NCBI GenBank assembly: GCA_934271365.1
Contig: CAKQRI010000009.1
Coordinates: 1-48,533 of the forward strand
DNA: 48,533 nt
Direction of reading: 5' to 3'
Source: an uncultured Spirochaetales bacterium
GTDB lineage: Bacteria; Spirochaetota; Spirochaetia; Sphaerochaetales; Sphaerochaetaceae
A model generated the notes under the pieces. That model was not told where the DNA came from. It made no database searches and worked only from the letters and a program-made list of their open reading frames with translations. This document shows, piece after piece, positions 32,215-40,811 of this stretch; positions within the stretch are counted from its first letter, which is position 1; the number at the start of each line of letters is the position of its first letter. Made by a program: the position numbers and the translations under genes.

Positions 32215-33567
32215 TCAGGCCAAAGATACTCCATCCTCTATAATTATGCCATCACCTTCACACTCAACAGAAAGCCCCTCAAGACTGACATCATTTGCAT
32301 ATCTGATTCTGAAGCCCCTGGACTTTGGCGTAGGAATTCCCTTGTACATATCAGACTCACTTATATCCCTGTTGTTCTTATCAGCAACAGAGAACTCAGA
32401 ATTTCTGATCTCTACACCTGCAACCGGACGCTCTGGAAGCCCGACAATCATGCCTGCAGAGCTGAGACAGCCGGTAGCTGTACATGAATCAATATAGACA
32501 CCATAGATCTCAGGAGTCTCTTCAGTAACAGGAAGAGATGATAGTGAGAAGAGATCCATATCCGTTGCTCCGCACTTATAGAACATATTGATCACAAAAG
32601 GACAGAGATTATCTACCATCTTTATATTCTTGAAGAACAGATCATGAATAGAGCCGCCACGGCCTCTTCTTGTCTTTATCCTTATCCCTCTATCTGTCCC
32701 ATCAAAGAAGCAGTCCTCTACATGGATATTATGTATTCCAGCTGCAGTCTCTGAGCCTATTACAGCACCACCATGAGCCCACTTAACATGACATCCCCTG
32801 ATCATGACATTCTCAGAAGGAACCCCATCTCTGATGCCTGATATTCCAGAACCAGACTTAAGCGCAATGCCATCATCTCCGACTTCTACCAGAGAGTTCT
32901 CTACAACAACATCAGAGCATGACTCAATATCTATTCCATCAGTATTCGGAGCATCCTTTGGATTCCTTACATGAATTCCATCAATATGAAGGTTCTTTGA
33001 GAATAGAGGATGAATTGTCCAGAATGGGGAATTTGTAAAGAAAAGCTCTTTCACTGAGACATTATTGCTATCCTTAATCTGAAGAAGAGGAGGTCTCAAG
33101 AACTGGATCTGACGGCCTCCGCCACCACCAGGCTGAGATTCATAATCAGGGTTCATTGCCTGGAATCGGAGTTCAATTGGTGTTGAAGGGCTGGAGATTC
33201 CCTTTTCTTTCTGTCCCTGATATTCCTTCCACCAGACATCACCGGATCCATCTACCGTGCCTTTTCCTGACAGCACTACATTCTCTGCATTATCAATAAA
33301 GATGCATGGATGCATGCACCAGCATTTAACACCTTCCCAGCGTGAGTAAACAGGACCATATTCACTGAATTCCGGTATGAATCTGAGTGTTGAATCCTCT
33401 TCTAATCTGAGCTCTGTATCAGAAGGGATATCAATCGGGCCCGTTTCAAATATGCCACCTCTTAGGACTACCTTCCTAGCAGATAAAAGCGCATCCTGAA
33501 TAATAGCCTGCATATTGCCATTCTCTGGGCTTAGTTCAATGATATCCCTGGTTTTAGAATCACACAT
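32215..33567 (-). CDS. GH28 polygalacturonase / rhamnogalacturonan hydrolase
   Basis: This 450-residue right-handed beta-helix enzyme of family GH28 hydrolyses galacturonan or rhamnogalacturonan oligomers. Catalytic blocks are NTDGIDIESC (about residues 210-219), GDDGIALKSG with the Asp pair, AHGGAVIGSE (His) and RGIRIKTRRGRGG. No signal peptide is present, so it is cytoplasmic, probably an exo-acting enzyme on imported oligosaccharides, like the YesS/PehX-type intracellular enzymes. TTGGAG precedes the ATG. It is divergent from a TIM-barrel isomerase gene, with AAAACAAACATGGTTTT (33614-33630) between them, a weakly KdgR-like dyad. Confidence 0.9.
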   Translation of the reverse strand: MCDSKTRDIIELSPENGNMQAIIQDALLSARKVVLRGGIFETGPIDIPSDTELRLEEDSTLRFIPEFSEYGPVYSRWEGVKCWCMHPCIFIDNAENVVLSGKGTVDGSGDVWWKEYQGQKEKGISSPSTPIELRFQAMNPDYESQPGGGGGRQIQFLRPPLLQIKDSNNVSVKELFFTNSPFWTIHPLFSKNLHIDGIHVRNPKDAPNTDGIDIESCSDVVVENSLVEVGDDGIALKSGSGISGIRDGVPSENVMIRGCHVKWAHGGAVIGSETAAGIHNIHVEDCFFDGTDRGIRIKTRRGRGGSIHDLFFKNIKMVDNLCPFVINMFYKCGATDMDLFSLSSLPVTEETPEIYGVYIDSCTATGCLSSAGMIVGLPERPVAGVEIRNSEFSVADKNNRDISESDMYKGIPTPKSRGFRIRYANDVSLEGLSVECEGDGIIIEDGVSLA

Positions 33568-33692
33568 AAAAACTCCAATATAATAATCAGATATTCTGAT
33601 TGTAAGAGATTATTGTGCTATTAAAACAAACATGGTTTTGCAATTTAGCGTTATCTGTTCACTTTTAAAGCGATTTATCATAGACTTCAGAC

Positions 33693-34574
33693 ATGATCAG
33701 AATCGGTTTCAGAGCCCATGATTTCGGCTCATTCAGCTCAGTAGAGGAATTAGCATCTTATATTGAAAAGGACTTCAGCTCATCATTCATACAGCTAGCA
33801 CTTAAGAAGGTAATACCATCATCCAAGCCATGGCAGGAATGGGATGAGGAATATATATACAGCATCCGTGAGACTCTTGAAAAGCATGGAGTGAAAATTG
33901 CCATAGTCGGAGCCTATATACAGCCGACTCATATAGATGAAGAGAAAAGGAAGAGCGAAATCGAACGCTTCAAGAAAGCTCTTTCGCTCAACAAGGCATT
34001 CGGAACCAAGATTGTAGCAACAGAGACAGGGACAAGAAATCCAAATGGTGGATATAGTCCAGATACAGCAGATCCGAAGTACATTGAGATGTTCTACTCT
34101 GGACTTTCAGAGATGGTCGAAGCTGCAGCAAAATATGATGCATACTGCACAATTGAAGCAGTGAACCATCAGCATACAATGTCATCTCCTGAAAGAATGG
34201 CCAGAATGCTTGAGAAGTTTCCATCAAAACACCTGAAGGTCCTATTTGATCCTATAAACCTTGTTCCATATGAAGGGATAAGAGAAGCTGATGGAGTTCC
34301 ACTCAGAAATCCAAGCCCAGAGGCAATGAAGGCATTCTACTCTCCTATTCTTGACCTATATGGAGATAGGCTTGTTGCTATCCACTGCAAGGACTACAGG
34401 CTTGACGAGAATGATGGCCATAAAATAGGAAACATTCCAGCCCTGACTGGAGTATTTGACTGGAAGGGATTTGCAGAAGAGATCAGAAGAAGAGGAATAG
34501 ATGTTCCATGGACTCTCGAGAACCTGAATCATGCAACAGTCAAAGAAACTGTGAAAACGCTAGAGGCATTCTAG
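33693..34574 (+). CDS. Sugar-phosphate isomerase/epimerase-like TIM barrel
   Basis: This 293-residue protein of the xylose-isomerase-like TIM-barrel superfamily (AP_endonuc_2) includes sugar epimerases and isomerases. Probable metal ligands are Glu in ATETGTRNP, Glu in CTIEAVNHQHT, Asp in VLFDPINLV, His in AIHCKDYRL and Glu in PWTLENLNH. It has no signal peptide. It is divergent from GH28, and no clear ribosome-binding site precedes the ATG. The substrate is unknown. The neighbourhood suggests a uronic acid or deoxyketo-sugar, but nothing in the sequence fixes it. Confidence 0.8.
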   Translation: MIRIGFRAHDFGSFSSVEELASYIEKDFSSSFIQLALKKVIPSSKPWQEWDEEYIYSIRETLEKHGVKIAIVGAYIQPTHIDEEKRKSEIERFKKALSLNKAFGTKIVATETGTRNPNGGYSPDTADPKYIEMFYSGLSEMVEAAAKYDAYCTIEAVNHQHTMSSPERMARMLEKFPSKHLKVLFDPINLVPYEGIREADGVPLRNPSPEAMKAFYSPILDLYGDRLVAIHCKDYRLDENDGHKIGNIPALTGVFDWKGFAEEIRRRGIDVPWTLENLNHATVKETVKTLEAF

Positions 34575-34591
34575 AATTACAATAAAGACTG

Positions 34592-34738
34592 ATATGCTCC
34601 CCTTAAACAGGACAATGAATATACTGTTAAGAGGAGCATTTTCATGAGCAGAATATGTAAAGTCAACCCAGAAATAAATCTGGAATTATAAGAACAAGTA
34701 AGATCTGAAAAACCTAACATTAGTCAAACAGCAGAATA
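34592..34738 (+). mobile_element. Relic of insertion sequence with OrfA start
   Basis: TGATATGCTCCCCTTAA (34592-34608) begins an IS-like end. It includes a long imperfect hairpin (ATGCTCC...CTTAAACAG with CTGTTAAG...GGAGCAT, 34595-34640). Then an ATG at 34644 opens MSRICKVNPEINLEL, a stop, EQVRSEKPNISQTAE and a second stop (34734-34738). The broken frame resembles the N-terminal helix-turn-helix of an IS3-type OrfA. No other transposase sequence follows, and the relic runs straight into the end of the convergent TK-like gene. The hairpin may now serve as a terminator for the isomerase gene. Confidence 0.45.
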
Positions 34739-34742
34739 GCGC

Positions 34743-35885
34743 TCAAAGAAGATACGGCTCATCAAATGAAACAGGATGCCTGTTCTCAAAAAGGACCTTC
34801 TCAAGATATTTTGAGTCAAGCTGAAGATCGCTGACAATCCGCTGCAGCAATATATCATTAATGAGATTCTGCTCACAGAAAAGATATGCAAGCGCCTTCT
34901 CTGCAATATGTCCAGGCTTTACTGAATTGAGATATTTCTCACCATCTTCATCATCACCATAGCGTGTAATAAGGTTCTTATACAGCTCTGACTTCTCTAT
35001 ATTCCCACTAAGCGCCTCAAGCTCTTTATAGAGAGCATCAGTGTTCCCATTTCCAGCATCAAGGCCAAGAGGCTTCAAAGTGAAGAATGTATATTCCTTG
35101 CCTGGAAGATAGTGGTGAAGATCACAGCGAGAAGCATAATTCGGCTCGAGTGCACTATCCTTGAGCTTATCGCCACCAACAACGATAAGAGGATCGAAAT
35201 AGAGAGCAGGACACTCAGAATCCCCTATCTGATAATAGCGATACGTATAGAATGCATCGGCCATGCAGTCAGGATGCTCACAGTAAGCTGTAAGAGGGAT
35301 GACATCTGTCGCAATATCCAGCATCAGGCGGGCTGTTGAGTTGAAGAATTCACGCCTGAAATTCAGAATCAACGTCGGAAACACAAACATGCATCCCTTC
35401 TCTATCGAATAGTTCCTTGCAACATATGCAAGCCTTTCATCAAAGAAGGAGGCCTCATCTATTATATAAGTTCCAACATCAGGATTATCCCTCAGGACCT
35501 GCTCAAAACCGAAGCTGTCACGGATTCTTGCAATATTATCACCGCATCTTACATATCCTGATCTATAGCACAGAGCATCATCTGGATAGTCAGAGAATCT
35601 TGCACCATCTATTTCCGATCTGATGAAGAACACTTTTCTTCTATCAACACCATTGGTACTTGTAAGCTCGCGTATCTTATCACTCTTCTTCTCCGCAATA
35701 GCAGCATCACGCCATACACGTGCAGCAAACTCTGTCTTCCCAGAGCCCATTGGCCCAATCAGAAGAACACGGCGGCCTGGAACTGTGAAATCAAAATGAG
35801 AGAAAGTCTCATGGACATCCAGGGAAGGAAATCCAAGAGACTTAAGAAAATCAGCACCTGGTGTTGAATTCTCAATATTCGGCAT
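34743..35885 (-). CDS. Extended thymidine kinase-like protein
   Basis: This 380-residue P-loop protein is related to type II thymidine kinase. It has GPMGSGKTE (residues 44-52; TK has GPMFSGKT), TYIIDEASFFDERLAYVARN (TK: DEAQFF), FPTLILNFRREFF (TK: GLDxDFRxxPF), IPLTAYCEHPDCMADAFYTYRY (lasso region with Cys pair) and YFDPLIVVGGDK...YASRCDLHHYL (TK substrate loop). Normal TK is about 190 residues; here there are about 40 extra at the N-terminus, an insert after the P-loop and about 130 at the C-terminus. Overlap with deoC supports deoxynucleoside metabolism. I chose the ATG at 35885 because GGAG is nine bases upstream; the frame is open to 35900. Catalytic activity is likely but unproven. Confidence 0.72.
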   Translation of the reverse strand: MPNIENSTPGADFLKSLGFPSLDVHETFSHFDFTVPGRRVLLIGPMGSGKTEFAARVWRDAAIAEKKSDKIRELTSTNGVDRRKVFFIRSEIDGARFSDYPDDALCYRSGYVRCGDNIARIRDSFGFEQVLRDNPDVGTYIIDEASFFDERLAYVARNYSIEKGCMFVFPTLILNFRREFFNSTARLMLDIATDVIPLTAYCEHPDCMADAFYTYRYYQIGDSECPALYFDPLIVVGGDKLKDSALEPNYASRCDLHHYLPGKEYTFFTLKPLGLDAGNGNTDALYKELEALSGNIEKSELYKNLITRYGDDEDGEKYLNSVKPGHIAEKALAYLFCEQNLINDILLQRIVSDLQLDSKYLEKVLFENRHPVSFDEPYLL

Positions 35886-36534
35886 CAGATGAAACTCCAT
35901 TCATGATAGCAATGCCAGCACTGCATCCAAGTCTGGAAGCCCCAGCCTTAATCATTGCAGAGGCTGTCTCTGCATCTCTGATTCCGCCAGAAGCCTTAAC
36001 TCCAAGCCTATCACCTACAGTCTTTCTCATAAGAGCAACATCATGAACATTAGCTCCAGCCTTTGAGAATCCTGTAGATGTCTTTACATAATCGGCTCCT
36101 GCTTTCTCTGAGATCTCGCAGGCAAGCACCTTTTCCTCATCGGTAAGAAGACATGTCTCAATGATTACCTTGAGGAGCTTTCCATCACAGGCCTCTTTGA
36201 CCTTTCTTATATCATCTTCTGCTTCCTTGATCATTCCTGATTTGATATAGCCTACATTGAGAACCATATCGACCTCATCAGCACCATCAAGAACAGCCTT
36301 ATGAGCTTCAAAAGCCTTGCTCTCTGTTGCCATAGCACCAAGAGGAAAGCCTACAACAGTACAGACATTGACATCACTATTCTTCAGCAGCTCAGCGCAC
36401 TTTGCTACCCAGCATGAGTTCACGCATACAGATGCAAAATCATATTCCCTTGCCTCACTGCACAGCTTCTCGATTCTCTTCTCATCAGCATCTGCAGCAA
36501 GCAGTGTATGGTCAATAAACTTATTGATTTTCAT
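35872..36534 (-). CDS. deoC: Deoxyribose-phosphate aldolase
   Basis: This 220-residue class I aldolase splits 2-deoxyribose 5-phosphate into glyceraldehyde 3-phosphate and acetaldehyde. It has INKFIDHTLLAADA at the N-terminus, VGFPLGAMATESKAFEA, GADEVDMVLNVG (catalytic Asp), KVIIETCLL, and the Schiff-base Lys in GADYVKTSTGFSKAGA, then VKASGGIRDAETA. The length is normal. GGAGGAG precedes the ATG. Its 3' end overlaps the TK-like gene by 14 bases, so the two form an operon for deoxynucleoside turnover. Confidence 0.94.
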   Translation of the reverse strand: MKINKFIDHTLLAADADEKRIEKLCSEAREYDFASVCVNSCWVAKCAELLKNSDVNVCTVVGFPLGAMATESKAFEAHKAVLDGADEVDMVLNVGYIKSGMIKEAEDDIRKVKEACDGKLLKVIIETCLLTDEEKVLACEISEKAGADYVKTSTGFSKAGANVHDVALMRKTVGDRLGVKASGGIRDAETASAMIKAGASRLGCSAGIAIMNGVSSDAEY

Positions 36535-36698
36535 TATAAACTCCTCCGTCTATAGTTATCTTACCATCAAACCAACCAAAAACTATCATTTTTGAATTGT
36601 CTTTTAAGAGATATAACCTAATCGAGCAAAAGAAAACAAGAGCAATAGAGAAGATTATCAGCTTGAATTAACAAGACTAACAATTTAGTCTAGGTAAC

Positions 36699-37622
36699 AT
36701 GATTTTAAATGCACTCAATAAAGCCTTTACCTGGATAATAGTAATCGTTCTTTTAATCACGATGAATCAGCGGAAGATGAGAAATAGCGATAAGAAGCGC
36801 AGAGCCATACTTCTTATCACTACAGATATCTTTGCATTATATGTGCTTCTGATCTTCAGGGATCACTATGGACTTCCAGACTGGACCGACTGGAACCTGC
36901 TTGCAGCAGCAATTGCTGTTCCTGTGATATTCCGGAAGACGTTCTTTCCTTTTGCTCTGCACTGCAGGGAATGCGGCAATAAGCTTGAGTGGCGGGAAAT
37001 CATAGGAAATGATGATAATATCTGCAGGGATTGCTACATGAAGAAGAATCCTGAGGAGAAGAAGAAAGAAGACCTGAAGAAGCTGACAAAGGAAGACCAG
37101 ATTGCAATCAGATGCCAGGAAGCAAACAGCGTAGATGAAGTGCCATGGGGAAGCTGGGAACCAACAGAAAGATGCACGCTTACATACCTATTCAGGGGAG
37201 ATGAGGTTCTTCTTATCGAAAAGAAAAGAGGAATGGGCACAGGGTACTACAATGCACCTGGCGGACACATAGAGCTTGAAGAGACGAAATATGAGGCTGC
37301 AGTAAGAGAAGCAAAGGAAGAGACAGGCCTTAATATGTCAGAGCTCGAAGAAGTCGGAACCCTTTATTTCCAGTTCAAGGATGGAATAAGGATGATCGGC
37401 TATGTGTTCTTCGCCCATAAGGGAGAAGGAGAGCTTATCAAGGAATGTGATGAGACAAGGCCTTTCTGGTGCAAAGTGAAGGACCTCGACTATAGCAAGA
37501 TGTGGGAAGACGATAAGCTCTGGCTCCCTATTGCACTTGAAGGCAAGAAGTTTGAAGGCTATTTCCTATTTGATGATTTAAAGCTTCTAGATAGCAGAAT
37601 AGTAGTCGAAGAGGATGAGTAA
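36699..37622 (+). CDS. Membrane-anchored zinc-ribbon Nudix hydrolase
   Basis: This 307-residue protein is a fusion. Residues 1-80 hold two or three membrane helices (about 9-22, 36-53 and 66-80). Residues 89-112 form a zinc ribbon with CxxC pairs at 89/92 and 109/112. Residues about 155-300 are a Nudix domain with a perfect box G189-x5-E195-x7-REAKEETG (203-210), as in MutT-like 8-oxo-dGTP diphosphatases. Soluble MutT is about 130-150 residues, so the membrane and zinc parts are unusual. It begins an operon with an aldo/keto reductase and a YigZ protein, each overlapping the next. The nucleotide substrate is inferred. Confidence 0.82.
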   Translation: MILNALNKAFTWIIVIVLLITMNQRKMRNSDKKRRAILLITTDIFALYVLLIFRDHYGLPDWTDWNLLAAAIAVPVIFRKTFFPFALHCRECGNKLEWREIIGNDDNICRDCYMKKNPEEKKKEDLKKLTKEDQIAIRCQEANSVDEVPWGSWEPTERCTLTYLFRGDEVLLIEKKRGMGTGYYNAPGGHIELEETKYEAAVREAKEETGLNMSELEEVGTLYFQFKDGIRMIGYVFFAHKGEGELIKECDETRPFWCKVKDLDYSKMWEDDKLWLPIALEGKKFEGYFLFDDLKLLDSRIVVEEDE

Positions 37623-38484
37623 GAGAATACTCGGGCTCTGGAACATGGGAGATGGGAGCTTTCACAATAAGCTATCACCAAAAGATTCCAAGAACCTGAT
37701 CAAAGCTGCAATCAGAGATGGTATAACATCCTTTGATACAGCATTCTCATATAAAGAAGCAGATAGCATGCTCTATTCTGCATTGAAAGAAGCCGGATGC
37801 CAAAGAGAGTCCATTGAGATAATCTCGAAGATAATGCCTGTCCCGACACTGGAGAAAAAAGCAGAGACTGTGCTGAGACGGCTGAATACCGAGTACATTG
37901 ACATACTTCTTATCCACTGGCCATCAGATGAAGAGGCTGTATATAGCTCTCTCAGAAAGCTAGAAAATCTAAGAGAAAAAGGGATATGCAAATCAATCGG
38001 TGTCAGCAATTTCCCATATGAACTACTGAAGAAGACCTCAGAAGACTTTCCCTTAAGCTTTCACGAGCGTCCATTATCGCTGATCTGGAATAAAGACTGG
38101 AAAGAAGAAAGAAAGCTTGGGCTCAAGACGCTCGCGTATGCCCCTCTTGGGCTTGGTCTTCTGACACTTAAATACAAAAAAAGAGAAGAGATTACTGATG
38201 CAAGGAAAGACCTCTATGTATGGGAAAGCCCTGCCTTCAAGGATCTTCTGTCTTATATGTCCACTCTCCCATACAGCGCAGCAAGCATTGCAATGAACTG
38301 GGTAAAAAGAGAAGCTCCATATGGAATAATCCAGGGAGCATCAAGGCCTGAGCAGCTTCACTTTGGCAGTATAGAGCTGAAGGATGATGAGATGTCTAAG
38401 CTATCTGAATATGCAGATGCAATAACAGCGTCATCATCTTCTGACAACATATTCTCCCATAATTATGCTACAATCGCGCCATGA
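37615..38484 (+). CDS. Aldo/keto reductase
   Basis: This 289-residue NAD(P)H-dependent aldo/keto reductase has a TIM barrel. The catalytic tetrad is readable as Asp and Tyr in FDTAFSYKEA, Lys in ISKIMP and His in LLIHWPSDEE. GICKSIGVSNFPYELL is the family signature, and LAYAPLGLGLLT is the cofactor loop. It overlaps the Nudix gene by eight bases and the YigZ gene by four, so all three are co-translated. The C-terminal cofactor motif is diverged. The substrate is unknown. Confidence 0.88.
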   Translation: MSKRILGLWNMGDGSFHNKLSPKDSKNLIKAAIRDGITSFDTAFSYKEADSMLYSALKEAGCQRESIEIISKIMPVPTLEKKAETVLRRLNTEYIDILLIHWPSDEEAVYSSLRKLENLREKGICKSIGVSNFPYELLKKTSEDFPLSFHERPLSLIWNKDWKEERKLGLKTLAYAPLGLGLLTLKYKKREEITDARKDLYVWESPAFKDLLSYMSTLPYSAASIAMNWVKREAPYGIIQGASRPEQLHFGSIELKDDEMSKLSEYADAITASSSSDNIFSHNYATIAP

Positions 38485-39074
38485 AGGTTTTATTAGAGAC
38501 AGCCAAGAGTGAGATTGAGGTAAAGAAATCAAGATTCATATCAATCGCAATACCGACAAGGACCTTAGATGAGGTTAAGGCGGCTGTCTCTGAGACAAGG
38601 CATGAATATCCAGATGCAACGCATGTAGTGCACTCTGCTGTTGTTGGAGACAGTGGCACTATGTTCTCATCGTCTGATGACAAAGAGCCTAAGAATACAG
38701 CAGGACGGCCATCTCTTGAAGTTCTGAAAGGCTCCGGAATCACAAACATAACAGTCTGTACAATAAGATACTTCGGAGGGACTCTTCTCGGAACAGGTGG
38801 CCTTGTGAAAGCGTATGGCGACAGCACAAAGGAAGTACTAAAAATAGTCAGGACAGAAGAGCTCATTGAGAGGATAGACTTCGCTCTGCTGCTTCCCTAT
38901 GAGCTGTATAACAGAGTAAAGAGGCTTTTAGACGAAAGCGGAGCAACTTCGCTTAATGAATCATTTGAAACTGGAATAAGGATAACAGGCCAGATTCCTC
39001 TTGAGAATAAAGAGCTATTCAATTCCGGAATCCTAGACATAGGACAAGGCCGCATACAGCTATCACTTGGTTAA
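38481..39074 (+). CDS. yigZ: YigZ/IMPACT-family protein
   Basis: This 197-residue member of the UPF0029 (YigZ/IMPACT) family has the N-terminal EVKKSRFISIAIP, HVVHSAVVGDSG, DDKEPKNTAGRPSLEVLKGSGITNITVCTIRYFGGTLLGTGGLVKAYGDS (the diagnostic DGEP-like and RYFGGxLLGxGGLVRAY blocks), and a C-terminal ferredoxin-like domain. Homologues bind ribosomes or nucleic acids and affect translation; the bacterial role is poorly known. It starts within the AKR stop (ATGA) and ends 12 bases inside the convergent M28 gene. Confidence 0.92.
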   Translation: MKVLLETAKSEIEVKKSRFISIAIPTRTLDEVKAAVSETRHEYPDATHVVHSAVVGDSGTMFSSSDDKEPKNTAGRPSLEVLKGSGITNITVCTIRYFGGTLLGTGGLVKAYGDSTKEVLKIVRTEELIERIDFALLLPYELYNRVKRLLDESGATSLNESFETGIRITGQIPLENKELFNSGILDIGQGRIQLSLG

Positions 39075-40433
39075 TCTGTATTTCTTCCCATCTTCCAGGA
39101 ATGAGACCTTCTCCTCATCTACTTTAAGCTCTACCCTATCCTCATCTTCAGCAAGCTTTGCTCCTATCGCAATAGATATAGCAAGTGCATCCTTCTCTAT
39201 CTTATCCGAGGTATCATCAGCACTATGAGCAGGAGTCTTCAGCTCAGGCTTCATAGAAGTAAGAGTCGTTGCTGGGATTCCGCATCTAGCGGCAGATACA
39301 GCATCTGTCTCTCCTCCTAGCATTCCAAGCTTTCCAGTTGGGACATGATGTCCCATCATAGATGCAAGAGAAGAGCACTTTGCTGCAAGATGAGCATCCA
39401 GCTGTATAAGGCCATTGCCATCCTGGGTAAGAAACGCAAGGTCCTCTGCTTTATACAGTCCATCAAAATTAACCATCTTGGCACTTGTTAGAAGATAGGA
39501 ATTATCATTGAACCATGCAGCACTGCCCTGAGCTCCACACTCTTCTCCATCAAAAGAGACAAATACAAGCCTTGTATTAGCAAGTCCTTCCCCTCTCTTC
39601 TTCTTGAAAGAGAAATATCTCAGAAGCTCCACAACTACAGATACTCCGGAAAGATTATCACCAGAGCCAGGAGAATAAGAAGACCCCACCTTGAAATACA
39701 TGAAAACGGAAGCTGAGGCAGCAATGAGAGAAATCAGAGAAAGGACAATGAAAAGCATCCTGGAAAAACCAGGGATGAAGTCAAGCCTGACTATCATCTG
39801 AACCAGTTCAGCAAACGCTGTCAGTCCCATAAGAGAAAGAGCTGATGCGGGAATATACAGAGATAGAAGCGAATGGAGATCAAGTCTTTTACGCTTATCT
39901 ATAATCTCTGCGCTATCATGATGGGCAGAGAATACGATTGTACGGAGAATAACATCCTCCGGCTCAATCACAGCATGGACATTCGCACCTTCATTTGTGG
40001 AGAGAAAGCGTCTCAGAAAGCTCTCTTCCTTCTTAACTTCCTTTGCAATTCCCCATAAATATATTCCAAGTAGAGCCAGAGATATATAAGGGAGGCGGAA
40101 AAGAGCAAAAATGAACATCAGGAGAATCAGCAGAACAAGAATAATCAGGAATCCCTTATTTATGCTCGGATAAATACGTGCAGATGTTATCGTCACATCA
40201 TCACTGTATTTCTCAAAAATGGAAGCAATGCGTCTTGCCGCCCTGCGCGACTCCTTGGTAGCGGCTGGCCTTGGCCCTAGTTCTGCTTCAAGCTCTTCTA
40301 TTATTTTATGTGCATCATCTGACAGGTTTGAGGCAATCATTGTATCTGCATCTTTCTTATCTTCAGATGCTTTATTATCCTTCTTGCCTAAATTAGAAAC
40401 AAAACCTTTGATCAAGCTGAGAATCTTTGCCAT
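39063..40433 (-). CDS. Membrane M28-family aminopeptidase-like protein
   Basis: This 456-residue protein has the zinc-peptidase M28 core. Ligand blocks in order are FSAHHDSAE (first His/Asp), GSGDNLSGVSVVVELL (bridging Asp), VSFDGEECGAQGS (catalytic Glu pair), VNFDGL (Asp) and TPAHSADDTSDKI (last His). Two membrane helices precede the core. Unusually, two or three more helices (IPASALSLMGLTAFAELVQM and RMLFIVLSLISLIAASASVFMYF) lie between the first His and the bridging Asp. I chose the ATG at 40433 (MAKILS); the open frame to 40529 has no ribosome-binding site and crosses a promoter-like stretch. The substrate is unknown. Confidence 0.85.
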   Translation of the reverse strand: MAKILSLIKGFVSNLGKKDNKASEDKKDADTMIASNLSDDAHKIIEELEAELGPRPAATKESRRAARRIASIFEKYSDDVTITSARIYPSINKGFLIILVLLILLMFIFALFRLPYISLALLGIYLWGIAKEVKKEESFLRRFLSTNEGANVHAVIEPEDVILRTIVFSAHHDSAEIIDKRKRLDLHSLLSLYIPASALSLMGLTAFAELVQMIVRLDFIPGFSRMLFIVLSLISLIAASASVFMYFKVGSSYSPGSGDNLSGVSVVVELLRYFSFKKKRGEGLANTRLVFVSFDGEECGAQGSAAWFNDNSYLLTSAKMVNFDGLYKAEDLAFLTQDGNGLIQLDAHLAAKCSSLASMMGHHVPTGKLGMLGGETDAVSAARCGIPATTLTSMKPELKTPAHSADDTSDKIEKDALAISIAIGAKLAEDEDRVELKVDEEKVSFLEDGKKYRLTK

Positions 40434-40500
40434 AACCAATTTAATATAATGAAAAACATGCCAAAATGAAATACAGCAGAGAAAATTAGCACTATCTTTA

Positions 40501-40529
40501 TTGACAAACATTAAATGCATCTGTAACAT
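40501..40529 (+). promoter_or_regulatory. Promoter of tRNA-Ser(UGA)
   Basis: TTGACA (40501-40506), a 17-nt spacer and TAACAT (40524-40529) lie 24 bases before the tRNA 5' end. Confidence 0.75.
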
Positions 40530-40553
40530 ACATAAAGTGCGTTCGGCGCAGAT

Positions 40554-40639
40554 GGAGAGATGGTCCGAGTGGTCGAAGGCGGTTGCCTTGAAAGCAATTG
40601 AGGAGCAATCCTCCGGGGGTTCGAATCCCTCTCTCTCCG
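40554..40639 (+). tRNA. serT: tRNA-Ser (anticodon UGA)
   Basis: An 86-nt class II tRNA. The acceptor GGAGAGA pairs with TCTCTCC. The anticodon stem GTTGC/GCAAT encloses the loop CTTGAAA, giving anticodon TGA for Ser UCA and related codons. A long variable arm (GAGGAGCAATCCTC) and T-loop GGGGGTTCGAATCCCT complete it. CCA is not encoded. Confidence 0.95.
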
Positions 40640-40640
40640 A

Positions 40641-40671
40641 AAGCTCTTTACATAGTAGAGAGCTTTTTTTT
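40641..40671 (+). terminator. Terminator of tRNA-Ser(UGA)
   Basis: AAGCTCT (40641-40647) and AGAGCTT (40659-40665) form a 7-bp stem followed by a run of eight or more T. Confidence 0.85.
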
Positions 40672-40811
40672 GCCTTAATATATTCCTTTATATAAATAAC
40701 GATGTGAACTACAAAGCAGAATCTGCTTCTGGATTAGTCTGACCATCTGCCACTGATAATTAATGGTTACTCTATAGATTCTTAGTCAATGAAATACATC
40801 TGAAAAACAAA

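Noticed and set aside
33604..33634. KdgR operator between GH28 and the isomerase gene
   Set aside because: AAAACAAACATGGTTTT is dyad-like but differs from the KdgR box at too many positions to list as a site.
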